The notes below the pieces were generated by a model, which was not told where the DNA came from, did not search any database, and worked only from the letters and a program-made list of their open reading frames with translations. Of a stretch of DNA of 64,000 nucleotides, positions 40,545-47,766 are shown piece after piece (position 1 is the stretch's first letter; each line of letters opens with the position of its first letter). The DNA comes from Amycolatopsis vastitatis (GTDB lineage Bacteria > Actinomycetota > Actinomycetes > Mycobacteriales > Pseudonocardiaceae). Position numbers and translations under genes: made by a program. The stretch covers positions 248,001 to 312,000 of the forward strand of contig NZ_NMUL01000021.1 of assembly GCF_002234595.1 (NCBI RefSeq). Reading direction: 5' to 3'.

Positions 40545-41623
40545 CCCGGGTGCTCGTCGCCCGCCAGGACAACCTCGGGGACGTCCTGCTCGCCGGGCCC
40601 TGCGTCCGCGCGGTCGCCGCGTCCGCGTCGCACGTGACGCTGCTGGCCGGGCCGCACGGCCGCGCCGCCGCCGAACTGCTGCCGGGCGTGGACGACGTGC
40701 TCACCTGGACGGCGCCGTGGATCGACCCCGAGCCGCCGCCGGTCACCGCGGAGGACACCGGCGAGTTCGTCTCGCTGATCCGGTCCCGGTCCTTCGACCG
40801 CGCGCTGATCCTGACGTCATTCCACCAGTCGCCGTTGCCGCTGGCACTGTTGCTGAGACAGGCCGGGGTGCCGTGGATCGGCGCGATTTCCGAGGACTAC
40901 CCGGGCAGCCTGCTCGACCTGCGCCACCGCGTCGACGGCGATCCGCCGGAGCCGGTGCGCATGCTGTCGCTCGCGGAAGCGGCGGGCTTTTCGCTGCCGC
41001 CGGACGACCACGGCGCCCTGGCGCTGCGGCGCCCGCTGCCGAACACCAGCAGGCTGACCGGCGGCGGGGCGTACGTCGTGGTGCACCCGGCCGCGTCCGT
41101 GCCCGCCCGCCAGCCGTCCGCCGGCTGGAGCCGCGGGATGGTGCGGGCGCTGGCCGCCGACGGGCACCGGGTGCTCGTGACGGGCGCGCCGTCGGAACGG
41201 CCGCTGACACAGCACGTGGCGGGAACGTCGGCGGTGAACCTCGGCGGCCGGACGTCACTGGCCGAACTGGCCGCGGTGCTGTCGGGGGCCCAGGTCGTGG
41301 TGGCACCCAACACGGGCCCGGCCCACCTCGCGGCGGCGGCGGGCACGCCGGTGGTGTCGCTGTTCGCCCCGGTGGTGCCGCCGGAGCGCTGGGCACCGTA
41401 CGGGGTTCCCACGGTGGTGCTCGGCGACCAGCGGGCACCCTGCCGGGCCAGCCGCGCCCGGGTGTGCCCGGTCCCGGGTCATCCCTGCCTCGACACGATC
41501 GACCCCGCGGACGTCTGCCGCGCGGTCACCGCGCTCGCCCAGCCCGGCGTCGTCCCCCCGGTCCCGGCGGCGATAGCCGTTCAGCCACCGATCTCCTTGC
41601 TCACGCCGCTCGGCCCGTCGTAG
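40541..41623 (+). CDS. Glycosyltransferase family 9 (second heptosyltransferase-type)
   Basis: A 360-residue GT-B enzyme with VLVARQDNLGDVLLAGPCVRAV, VVVHPAASVPARQPSAGW and VVVAPNTGPAHLAAAAGTPVVSLFAP, the GT9 donor site. A Cys-rich C-terminal segment (CRASRARVCPVPGHPC) is typical of the actinobacterial members. The ATG overlaps the fusion-gene stop (ATGA). The two genes make a compact heptose unit: phosphatase plus transferase. Its 3' end overlaps the antisense DUF2795 gene by 43 nt. Confidence 0.88.
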   Translation: MTRVLVARQDNLGDVLLAGPCVRAVAASASHVTLLAGPHGRAAAELLPGVDDVLTWTAPWIDPEPPPVTAEDTGEFVSLIRSRSFDRALILTSFHQSPLPLALLLRQAGVPWIGAISEDYPGSLLDLRHRVDGDPPEPVRMLSLAEAAGFSLPPDDHGALALRRPLPNTSRLTGGGAYVVVHPAASVPARQPSAGWSRGMVRALAADGHRVLVTGAPSERPLTQHVAGTSAVNLGGRTSLAELAAVLSGAQVVVAPNTGPAHLAAAAGTPVVSLFAPVVPPERWAPYGVPTVVLGDQRAPCRASRARVCPVPGHPCLDTIDPADVCRAVTALAQPGVVPPVPAAIAVQPPISLLTPLGPS

Positions 41624-41769
41624 GTCCGGTCCGGCAGGCGCCGGACGACGTCGAGGGTGCCGGAGTCCGCGCCGTTCTTCTCGGCGGCGCGCACCAGGTC
41701 GTCACGCTTCGCCGGGTAGTCGACGCCGGCGAGGTACTTCTGGAGTTCGATCGGGTTCGGCTTGCTCAC
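41581..41769 (-). CDS. DUF2795 domain protein
   Basis: A 62-residue protein almost wholly covered by DUF2795: NPIELQKYLAGVDYPAKRDDLVRAA and LDVVRRLPDRTYDGPSGVS. Function unknown; the family is widespread in actinobacteria and often stress-linked. GTG 41769 has AAGGAG about 9 nt upstream and a GTGT-N13-GGGTAA promoter. Its last 43 nt lie antisense to the end of the GT9 gene. Confidence 0.85.
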   Translation of the reverse strand: MSKPNPIELQKYLAGVDYPAKRDDLVRAAEKNGADSGTLDVVRRLPDRTYDGPSGVSKEIGG

Positions 41770-41802
41770 GGGAGCTCTCCTTCCGTTCGGGGAACGGCGC
41801 GA

Positions 41803-41827
41803 TTACCCCGTCCGGCGGCCGGCACAC
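41803..41827 (-). promoter_or_regulatory. Sigma-B/SigF-type promoter for the DUF2795 gene
   Basis: Minus strand GTGTGC (41827-41822), 13-nt spacer, GGGTAA (41808-41803). Confidence 0.55.
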
Positions 41828-41829
41828 GC

Positions 41830-42849
41830 TCAGGACGGCACCGGCTGCTCCCCCACCGGATGAAGCGGCCGGACCGTGGCGTCGGGATGCCGGGTCAACG
41901 GCTGCAGCGGCAGCGGCGTCGATTCGGCGAGCTGTTCCAGGTGCCGCAGCAGGATTCCCTCCCGCAGCGCCCACGGGCACACTTCGACGCTCGACACGTC
42001 CAGCGCCGTCAACGTCACTTCGGCCGCCACCGCGCCGGCCACCACCTGGCGGGCGCGCGGTTTCGAAATTCCGCGCAGCGCCGCCCGCTCGGCCGCTCGC
42101 ACGCGGGCCAGCCGCGGGATCCACTCGCGGACGTCCGCGACCACCAGCTCCCGCGTGACGAACGGGCCCTTGCGCTGCGGCGGGGCGCCGGTGAGACGGG
42201 CCAGCTGCTTGAACGTCTTCGACGTCGCGACGACCCGGCGCGGCGGGCCTTCCCAGCGCAGCCGGTCCAGCACCTCCGACAGCGTGTCGCGGACGTGCCC
42301 GCGCAGGGCCTTCACCTGCTTGCGCGTCGGCGGGTCGGCGGTGAGGAACTCGCGGGTGAGCCGGCCCGCGCCCAGCGGCAGGGAAACCGCCAGCTCCGGC
42401 TCGACGTTCCGGCCCAGCACCAGCTCCATCGAGCCGCCGCCGATGTCGATCAGCAACAACCGCCCGGCCGACCAGCCGTACCAGCGGCGGGCGGCGAAGT
42501 ACGTCAGGCGCGCCTCCTCCTCGCCGGAGAGGAACTGCGGCCGGATCCCGGCGCCCGCCTGGATGCGGTCGATGACGGCGTCGCGGTTCACCGCGTCGCG
42601 GACCGCCGCGGTGACGAACGGGTACAGCTGGTCGACACCCAGCCGCACCGCCGCGTCCACCGCCCGGCCCACCGCGGCCGTCACCCGCTCGATCCCGGTC
42701 TCGCTCAGCGTCCCGTCGGGCAGCAGCTCTTCGGCGAGGAGCGTCGGTTCCTTCACCGCGTGCGCCGGGAGCGGCGGCGCCCCCGCGGACACGTCCACCA
42801 CCTGCAGCTGGGCCGAATTCGACCCGATGTCCAGCACCGCAAGTCTCAT
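41830..42849 (-). CDS. Ppx/GppA-family exopolyphosphatase / pppGpp phosphatase
   Basis: A 339-residue ASKHA phosphatase, the short actinobacterial form without the C-terminal HD-like domain. VLDIGSNSAQL begins the first phosphate loop and LLIDIGGGSMELVLG the second; FLSGEEEARLTYFAA carries the catalytic Glu. It removes terminal phosphates from polyphosphate or converts pppGpp to ppGpp. ATG 42849 lies 9 nt after a GGGTAC and has no ribosome site, so it may be leaderless. Phosphate metabolism links it to the Pit/DUF47 pair under the same promoter type. Confidence 0.87.
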   Translation of the reverse strand: MRLAVLDIGSNSAQLQVVDVSAGAPPLPAHAVKEPTLLAEELLPDGTLSETGIERVTAAVGRAVDAAVRLGVDQLYPFVTAAVRDAVNRDAVIDRIQAGAGIRPQFLSGEEEARLTYFAARRWYGWSAGRLLLIDIGGGSMELVLGRNVEPELAVSLPLGAGRLTREFLTADPPTRKQVKALRGHVRDTLSEVLDRLRWEGPPRRVVATSKTFKQLARLTGAPPQRKGPFVTRELVVADVREWIPRLARVRAAERAALRGISKPRARQVVAGAVAAEVTLTALDVSSVEVCPWALREGILLRHLEQLAESTPLPLQPLTRHPDATVRPLHPVGEQPVPS

Positions 42850-42858
42850 CCGGCCGGG

Positions 42859-42864
42859 GTACCC
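42859..42864 (-). promoter_or_regulatory. GGGTAC -10 element upstream of Ppx/GppA
   Basis: Minus-strand GGGTAC 9 nt before the ATG. No GTTT-type -35 is recognisable at the expected distance (it would overlap the plus-strand GTTTAG), so only the -10 is supported. Confidence 0.35.
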
Positions 42865-42876
42865 CGCGGGTCGCGT

Positions 42877-42901
42877 GTTTAGTCCCCGGCCGAGGTGGTA
42901 G
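42877..42901 (+). promoter_or_regulatory. Sigma-B/SigF-type promoter for the SDR gene
   Basis: GTTTAG (42877-42882), 13-nt spacer, TGGTAG (42896-42901), 26 nt before GTG 42928. The first base of the -10 deviates. Confidence 0.5.
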
Positions 42902-42927
42902 CCGATCGGTGACGAAAGGAGATGCCC

Positions 42928-43752
42928 GTGTCGCTCCCGGCGCCCCTGCCCGCGGAAGCCGCTTCGCCCCGGCGCGCGGTCGTCACCGGGGCCGACTCCG
43001 GCATCGGCCGCGCGGTCGCGGTGGCCCTCGCCGGTGGCGGCCTGGACGTCGGCATCACCTACCACTCGGACGCCGGCGGCGCGGAGGAAACCGCTGCCGA
43101 GGTCCGTTCGCACGGCGTGGCCGCCCACGTCCGGCAGCTCGACCTGACCGAGCTCCCCGGGGCCGCCGACGTCGTCGATGCGTTCGCCGAGGACCTGGGC
43201 GGGATCGACGTGCTGGTCAATTGCTCCGGTACCGGCAGCAGCCAGCGCGTGCTGGACCTCAGCTACGAGAAGTGGCGTGAAGTCCTCGACGTCGACCTGG
43301 ACGGTGTTTTCCTGCTGTCGCAACGCGCCGCGAGCCACATGATCGACGCCGGGCACGGCGGCCGGATCATCACCATCACCAGCGTCCACGAGCACGTCCC
43401 GCGAGTCGGCGCCGCGCCCTACTGCGCCGCCAAGGCCGGGGCGGGCGGGCTGACCCAGGTGCTCGCGCTGGAGCTGGCCGAGCACGGCATCACCGTGAAC
43501 TCGGTGGCCCCCGGCGAAATCTCGACGCCGATGACCGGGCAGGCCGACGCCGACCCGCGGGAGCAGGACCGGCCCGGCATCCCGCTCGGCCGCCCCGGCC
43601 ACGCGGCCGAGGTGGCGGCCGCGGTCGCGTTCCTGGCCACCCCGGCGGCCGGCTACATCACCGGCACGTCGCTCGTCGTCGACGGCGGTCTGCTCCTGAT
43701 GGGCGCCCAGCACGGGACCGCCTACCGCGGTCACGACTGGCGTTCCCCCTGA
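42928..43752 (+). CDS. Short-chain dehydrogenase/reductase
   Basis: A 274-residue classical SDR: TGADSGIG cofactor loop, NCSGTGS, catalytic Ser in ITSVHE and Tyr-x3-Lys in PYCAAKAG. It ends with a conserved HGTAYRGHDW extension. Relatives are annotated as glucose 1-dehydrogenase or 3-oxoacyl-ACP reductase; substrate unknown. I prefer GTG 42928, which is 6 nt after AAGGAG; ATG 42922 directly abuts the Shine-Dalgarno and cannot be used well. Confidence 0.87.
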   Translation: MSLPAPLPAEAASPRRAVVTGADSGIGRAVAVALAGGGLDVGITYHSDAGGAEETAAEVRSHGVAAHVRQLDLTELPGAADVVDAFAEDLGGIDVLVNCSGTGSSQRVLDLSYEKWREVLDVDLDGVFLLSQRAASHMIDAGHGGRIITITSVHEHVPRVGAAPYCAAKAGAGGLTQVLALELAEHGITVNSVAPGEISTPMTGQADADPREQDRPGIPLGRPGHAAEVAAAVAFLATPAAGYITGTSLVVDGGLLLMGAQHGTAYRGHDWRSP

Positions 43753-43802
43753 GACCAGGGGCCCGCGTCCTGGCTGCAGGGACCGGCGCGGGTCCCGGCC
43801 GC

Positions 43803-43837
43803 GGGCCGGGCGGCGGCTCAACCCCGCCGTCCGGCCC
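43803..43837. terminator. GC hairpin after the SDR gene
   Basis: A 14-bp stem with one mismatch (43803-43816 with 43824-43837) around a 7-nt loop, 50 nt after the SDR stop and just before the next promoter. It should separate the two transcription units. Confidence 0.5.
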
Positions 43838-43847
43838 CTTCCACTCC

Positions 43848-43872
43848 GTTTCCCGCCCGCTCCGGCGGGTAT
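43848..43872 (+). promoter_or_regulatory. Sigma-B/SigF-type promoter for DUF4383 gene (best match)
   Basis: GTTTCC (43848-43853), 13-nt spacer, GGGTAT (43867-43872), then a 29-nt leader with AAAGGAGG. It is among the clearest elements in the window. Confidence 0.75.
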
Positions 43873-43901
43873 CCGGGCGAGAACGGACAAAGGAGGCACC
43901 C

Positions 43902-44339
43902 ATGACGTCCGCCGAGACCCGCCGCCGGAGTGCGCCGGCGTGGCTGCGCCCGGCTGTCGCTGTGCTGGGCCTGCTCTATCTTGCGCTCGGGATCGCCGGG
44001 TTCCTGACGCCGGAAACCGCCGCGGTCGGTCACGAGACGAGCCGCGCGGTGTGGATCTTCAGCACCACCCCGCTCCTCAACATCGTCCACGTGGCCGTCG
44101 GGGTGCTCGGCCTGCTCGCCGCGACCCGCCGCACCGGCTCGATCCTCTACTGCTGGGTGCTGTTCGTCGGCTTCGCCGGGATGACCTCGTACGGCATCCT
44201 GGCCACCGCGTTCGGCAACCCGGAGGACCCGGTCAACCTGAACTGGGCGGACAACTGGCTGCACGGGCTCACCGCGGTCGCCGGGCTGGTGCTCGGCGTC
44301 GTGGCCGCCCGGGCGGCGGCGCGGGCCGCCGCCCGCTGA
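43902..44339 (+). CDS. DUF4383 membrane protein
   Basis: A 145-residue protein with four predicted helices: RPAVAVLGLLYLALGIAGF, LLNIVHVAVGVLGLLAA, YCWVLFVGFAGMTSYGILA and NWLHGLTAVAGLVLGVVAA. The LLNIVH and NWLHG motifs are the DUF4383 hallmarks. Function unknown; such genes are commonly stress induced in actinobacteria, consistent with the strong promoter upstream. Start ATG 43902 with AAAGGAGG. Confidence 0.85.
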   Translation: MTSAETRRRSAPAWLRPAVAVLGLLYLALGIAGFLTPETAAVGHETSRAVWIFSTTPLLNIVHVAVGVLGLLAATRRTGSILYCWVLFVGFAGMTSYGILATAFGNPEDPVNLNWADNWLHGLTAVAGLVLGVVAARAAARAAAR

Positions 44340-44347
44340 TCCGGGGA

Positions 44348-44373
44348 GTTTTCGGCGTGCGGCCACCGGGTAG
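44348..44373 (+). promoter_or_regulatory. Sigma-B/SigF-type promoter for leader peptide and 44449 operon
   Basis: GTTTTC (44348-44353), 14-nt spacer, GGGTAG (44368-44373), 31 nt before the leader ORF start at 44405. Confidence 0.65.
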
Positions 44374-44404
44374 CCGGGACAGGACACCGCGTGAAGGAGG
44401 TTCC

Positions 44405-44452
44405 ATGCACCGCGAAAGCGATCAGCATGCGCCGTTGGGCAGCGGGGCATGA
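44405..44452 (+). CDS. Candidate 15-codon leader peptide
   Basis: ATG 44405 is preceded by GAAGGAGG (44394-44401), the best ribosome site in the region, and encodes only MHRESDQHAPLGSGA before TGA. The stop overlaps the ATG of the next gene (ATGA), and that gene has no ribosome site of its own in the preceding 20 nt. The small ORF therefore probably serves to couple translation. No attenuation-like codon run is visible. Confidence 0.5.
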   Translation: MHRESDQHAPLGSGA

Positions 44453-44871
44453 CGGCCGGCGGCCCGGCTCAGCCCACCGTCGTCGTGCATCACCGGCTCC
44501 ACGCGGACTTCGCCGTCCCGTTCCCGTGGCTGCGCCGCGTCCTCGGCTCGCGAAGCGGCCTGGAACTCGACGCCGCCGGCCTGCGCGTCCGCTTCGGCCC
44601 GTGGCTGGTGGAGACCCCGCTGAGCAACCTGGCCGGCGCCGAGGCCACCGGCCCGTACAGCGTTTTCCGCGGCCTCGGCGTCCGGCTCTCGCTCGCCGAC
44701 GGCGGCCTGACCTTCGGCACGACGACGCGAGGCGGCGTGTGCCTCCGGTTCCGGGAGCCGGTGGCCGGGATCGACCCGTGGGGCCGGCTCCGCCACCCCG
44801 GCCTGACCGTGACGGTCGCCGAACCGGAACTGGTCGCCGAAGCCGTCAACCGGATCGTGGCGGCCGCATGA
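44449..44871 (+). CDS. Conserved actinobacterial protein of unknown function
   Basis: A 140-residue soluble protein with beta-rich character: HRLHADFAVPFPWLRRVLG, VRFGPWLVETPLSNLAGAEATGPYSVF and GVCLRFREPVAGIDPWGRLRHPGLTVTV. I recognise this sequence pattern from uncharacterised mycobacterial and other actinobacterial proteins, but no function is known. It is coupled to the leader ORF before it and to the VOC gene after it (ATGA at 44868). Confidence 0.75.
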   Translation: MTAGGPAQPTVVVHHRLHADFAVPFPWLRRVLGSRSGLELDAAGLRVRFGPWLVETPLSNLAGAEATGPYSVFRGLGVRLSLADGGLTFGTTTRGGVCLRFREPVAGIDPWGRLRHPGLTVTVAEPELVAEAVNRIVAAA

Positions 44872-45230
44872 CGAGGACCCGCATCCTCGCCGTGGCGGTC
44901 GACTGCCGTCAGCCGGACCTGCTCGCCGAGTTCTGGGAAAAGGCGCTGGGCAACGGCAAAACCCGGACGTGGACCGACTCGCACGGCCTGACCTACCGCC
45001 AGCTCGACTTCGCCGACGGCCCCGCACTGTTGTTCCAGCCGGTACCCGAAGAGAAGGCCGGGAAGAACCGCCTGCACCTCGACCTCACCCCGGTGGGCCG
45101 CGACCAGCGGGCCGAGGTGGAACGGCTGGTGATGCTCGGGGCGAAGGTCCTCGACGACCCACCCGACGACCCGTGGGTCGTCCTCGCCGACCCGGAAGGG
45201 AACGAGTTCTGCGTGCTCCCGCCGCGGTGA
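44868..45230 (+). CDS. VOC (glyoxalase-like) family protein, second copy
   Basis: A 120-residue Glyoxalase_6-type protein: ILAVAVDCRQPDLLAEFWEKAL, LHLDLTPVGRDQRAEVERL and WVVLADPEGNEFCVLP. It is a paralogue of the VOC gene at 13062. Its start overlaps the stop of the preceding gene, giving a small operon under the promoter at 44348. Ligand unknown. Confidence 0.85.
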   Translation: MTRTRILAVAVDCRQPDLLAEFWEKALGNGKTRTWTDSHGLTYRQLDFADGPALLFQPVPEEKAGKNRLHLDLTPVGRDQRAEVERLVMLGAKVLDDPPDDPWVVLADPEGNEFCVLPPR

Positions 45231-45231
45231 T

Positions 45232-45681
45232 TCAAGAATGGCCCTCGGGCAGCGAGACGGTGTCGCCGGCGTGGGCGGCCAGGCGTTCGTCGAAGCCGTC
45301 CGGGGCCCCGGGTCTGCGGAAGCCCGGCGGGTCGGGCTGGCCTGGGTACTCCTCGCCGTAAAGCTCCTGGACGAAGGCCACGACCGTCTCCGGCTGCGGC
45401 AGGACGTCCTCGCCGAGGTAGGCGAGCACGATCACGTCCTCGCCGGTCGCCGACTCGACCGCCGCGGCCCAGCCGTCCCGCTCGTCCCACAGCAGCGCCG
45501 TCTCGTGGTCCGGGAACCGCGTGAGCCGCCGCTCGAGCGCGAGGTAGGCGCCGGCGGGTACGTCGACTTCGCAGAACCAAGCGGGCACGTCCAGCTTGGC
45601 CGCGACGGCCAGCAGGTACTGCCTCAGCCCGCGCGCCGCCGCGCCGAGCCCGTCCCGTTCGATCATCGCGCGCCTGCCCAT
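45232..45681 (-). CDS. DUF6292 family protein
   Basis: A protein of about 149 residues matching the DUF6292 pattern: GLRQYLLAVAAKLDVP, then a central WDERDGWAAAVE and VLAYLGEDVLPQPETVVAFV. The family is largely confined to Pseudonocardiaceae and has no known function. Two starts are possible, ATG 45681 and ATG 45666; I take 45681, with GGGGG 10 nt upstream. A GTTGAC-N13-GGGTAT promoter precedes it. It converges with the VOC gene at 1-nt distance. Confidence 0.75.
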   Translation of the reverse strand: MGRRAMIERDGLGAAARGLRQYLLAVAAKLDVPAWFCEVDVPAGAYLALERRLTRFPDHETALLWDERDGWAAAVESATGEDVIVLAYLGEDVLPQPETVVAFVQELYGEEYPGQPDPPGFRRPGAPDGFDERLAAHAGDTVSLPEGHS

Positions 45682-45704
45682 CCGGTCGGTGCCCCCGCCG
45701 GGTG

Positions 45705-45729
45705 ATACCCCGTCACCCACCCGGTCAAC
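45705..45729 (-). promoter_or_regulatory. Sigma-B/SigF-type promoter for the DUF6292 gene
   Basis: Minus strand GTTGAC (45729-45724), 13-nt spacer, GGGTAT (45710-45705). Confidence 0.6.
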
Positions 45730-45787
45730 CCGGTGTTCCCCGGGTGGAGCAGCACGTCACGGCTCGTCCTCTGTGGATTCCCGAGGG

Positions 45788-46420
45788 TCACCGGCCGAGC
45801 AGGCGCAGCACGTCTTCGTCGCCGGTCTGGCGGAAATCGGCGTACCACTGGCCGACCGCGCGAAATTCCGGCGGCTCGGCGACGCAGACGACGTCGTCGG
45901 CTTCCTCCCGCAGCCGCGCCGCCGCGCCCGGGGCGGCGACCGGCGCGGCGAAGACGACCGTCCGCGGGCCGGCCGCCCGCACGTCACGCAGCGCCGCGGT
46001 CGCGGTGACGCCGGTGGCCAGGCCGTCGTCGACGAGGACGACGTCACGACCGGCCAGAAGGACCGGCGCCCGGCCGGCACGGTAACGCTCGAGCCGACGG
46101 CGCGCCTCCGCCCGCTCCCGGCTCTCCGCCCGCGCCATCCGGGCGGCCGTCAGCTTCAGCGCGTGCAGGATGGCTTCGTCGTAGATCGCCGGGCCGTCGG
46201 CGGTCACGGCACCGACGCCGTACTCGCGCCGCCCCGGCGCGCCGATCTTGCGGGCCACCGCGACGTCCAGCTCGGCGCCGAGCCGGCGGGCGACCACGGC
46301 GGCCACCGGGACGCCGCCGCGGGCGAGGCCGAGCACGAGCGGGTCGGCCCAGCGGCGTTTCCGCAGTTCCGCGGCGAGCTGCCGTCCGCCGTCGTCGCGA
46401 TCGGCGAAGATCCGGGGCAT
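45788..46420 (-). CDS. Phosphoribosyltransferase domain protein
   Basis: A 210-residue type-I PRTase-fold protein. The PRPP-binding loop is VVLVDDGLATGVTATAAL, and GLARGGVPVAAVVARRLGA is the N-terminal hood side. RKIGAPGRREYGVGAV is typical of the group found next to dienelactone hydrolase or in stress clusters; the actual nucleobase substrate is unknown and some members may be regulatory. ATG 46420 (PRIFADRDDGG) fits the usual N-terminus; ATG 46456 is an alternative. It follows the DUF6221 gene by 23 nt and likely shares its promoter. Confidence 0.82.
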   Translation of the reverse strand: MPRIFADRDDGGRQLAAELRKRRWADPLVLGLARGGVPVAAVVARRLGAELDVAVARKIGAPGRREYGVGAVTADGPAIYDEAILHALKLTAARMARAESRERAEARRRLERYRAGRAPVLLAGRDVVLVDDGLATGVTATAALRDVRAAGPRTVVFAAPVAAPGAAARLREEADDVVCVAEPPEFRAVGQWYADFRQTGDEDVLRLLGR

Positions 46421-46443
46421 CGGTCCCGGCCGGCGGGAAACGC

Positions 46444-46782
46444 TCAGGGGCGCCATTCGTCGCGCCAGTCGGGGTGGGCTTCGTACACGGACGCGATCAG
46501 CTTGACCGAAGCGTCGTCGTGGGCGTCGCGGATCTCGCGGCGCAGGAACTCGGCCTTCTCGGCGAACGGCACCGGGTGCCTGTCCTCCATCGCTTCGACC
46601 GGCCCGCCGGCGAGCAGCAGCCCGTCACCGTCGTCGGTGTACATGATCCGGAGCCGTCCGCGCCGCTCGGCCTCGTCGATCAGCGGCAATTCGCCCGCCC
46701 GGACGCGCTCTTCGTCCTCCGCGAGCCGGGCGAGCACGAATTCGTCGAGCTTCGCGGTCGTGGTGTCGTCGAGGTTCGTCAT
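46444..46782 (-). CDS. DUF6221 family protein
   Basis: A 112-residue acidic protein of the DUF6221 type (KLDEFVLARLAEDEERVRAGE and LRREIRDAHDDASVKLIASVYEAHPDWRDEW). Function unknown; family restricted to actinobacteria. ATG 46782 lies 9 nt after a minus-strand GGGTAA and has no ribosome site, so its mRNA is probably leaderless. First gene of a pair with the phosphoribosyltransferase. Confidence 0.75.
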   Translation of the reverse strand: MTNLDDTTTAKLDEFVLARLAEDEERVRAGELPLIDEAERRGRLRIMYTDDGDGLLLAGGPVEAMEDRHPVPFAEKAEFLRREIRDAHDDASVKLIASVYEAHPDWRDEWRP

Positions 46783-46791
46783 GCGCCCGGG

Positions 46792-46817
46792 TTACCCGGA
46801 CGGCGGCCCTGGCACAC
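46792..46817 (-). promoter_or_regulatory. Sigma-B/SigF-type promoter for DUF6221-PRTase pair
   Basis: Minus strand GTGTGC (46817-46812), 14-nt spacer, GGGTAA (46797-46792); start codon 9 nt later. Confidence 0.6.
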
Positions 46818-46822
46818 ACCGC

Positions 46823-47374
46823 TCAGACGTTCGCGCGCGCCAGCCGCCTGGCCACCGCGAACCCCGTCCCGAGCAGGACGGCACCCCCGGTGATCCACGG
46901 CCACAGCGGCATCGAGCCGTCTCCACCCGGGCTCGCCGCCCCCGCGGCGACCGGCACCGCGGCCGCCGGTACCGCCGGCTGCGGGCCCGCGACGGTGAGC
47001 CGGAACGGGACCGAGCCGGAGACCGGGTGCCCGTCGGCGGAGGTGACCCGGTACCGGATGGTGTAGACCCCCGCCGGGCCGAGCGGGCGCAGCGGCGCGG
47101 ACACCCGGGCATCCACAACGGACGCCGGGCCGGACTCCCAGTGCGAAGTGCCGTCGGGGCCGAGAACGGCGAGCTCGGTGAACTGGTTCTCCACGGGCTC
47201 GTTGAACACGAGCGCGGCCTCGGCCGGGGAGGTGGCGACGGCCGCGTCCTTGGCCGGAGTGCTGGACACCAGGACGCTGTGCGCGTCCGCCGCGGGGGCG
47301 CCGAGCAGGATCGCGCACCCGGCGGCCGCCAGCGCGCCGGCGATCCGGACGCGGAAAGACAAGCGGGAAGTCAT
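46823..47374 (-). CDS. copC: CopC-domain copper-binding exported protein
   Basis: A 183-residue protein with signal peptide (cleavage after ADA, residue 31), leaving His32 as the mature N-terminus, the Cu(II) ligand of CopC. The second CopC ligand set is visible in SADGHPVSG. The C-terminus has an Ala/Pro linker and a single membrane helix (about 158-178) with a basic end, so the domain is displayed outside the cell. ATG 47374 has GAGGAAATC upstream. It is divergent from the CopD-containing operon. Confidence 0.86.
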   Translation of the reverse strand: MTSRLSFRVRIAGALAAAGCAILLGAPAADAHSVLVSSTPAKDAAVATSPAEAALVFNEPVENQFTELAVLGPDGTSHWESGPASVVDARVSAPLRPLGPAGVYTIRYRVTSADGHPVSGSVPFRLTVAGPQPAVPAAAVPVAAGAASPGGDGSMPLWPWITGGAVLLGTGFAVARRLARANV

Positions 47375-47766
47375 GATTTCCTCGCGTTCTGGGGAATTCG
47401 AGCGACAGGGGAACCGTAGCGAGCACGTCCGGCCTCGCAATGGGAGCCGTGAAACGGCTGTGTTAACCAATTCTCACCGCCGCGCGGCGCGACCACCCGC
47501 GAACCGGGCAAATCGGGCGACTACTCCAGTGGTTCGCCACTCCAGCCACCCGAACGGCGCGGTGTTCGGGGCGTTCGGCGCAACTTCTCACCGTGGCGAG
47601 CCGCCGGGACGGCCGACGACTTTACCTGGCCTTCATGTGAAGATCACCCCCCGAAACGTGCCGGCTGGTTTTCTGCTCCCCACATCCCGTTCTTTCCCGC
47701 CGCTCCCCGATTCCCGGCACATCTCTTTCCCGGGGTGCGGATTCCCGTTCTTTGGAGGACGAAACC
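47375..47766. other. 392-nt divergent intergenic region of the copper module
   Basis: Lies between divergent CopC and the 47767 operon. No open frame with a ribosome site, and no classic CsoR/CueR palindrome. The segment TTCTCACCG occurs at 47471-47479 and again at 47585-47593, each preceded by CAA or CAAC, and could be a repeated regulator or promoter element. Confidence 0.35.

Noticed and set aside
44391..44867. Longer form of the second VOC protein
   Set aside because: The upstream part of the frame overlaps the 44449 gene in another frame, and VOC homology begins at ATG 44868.
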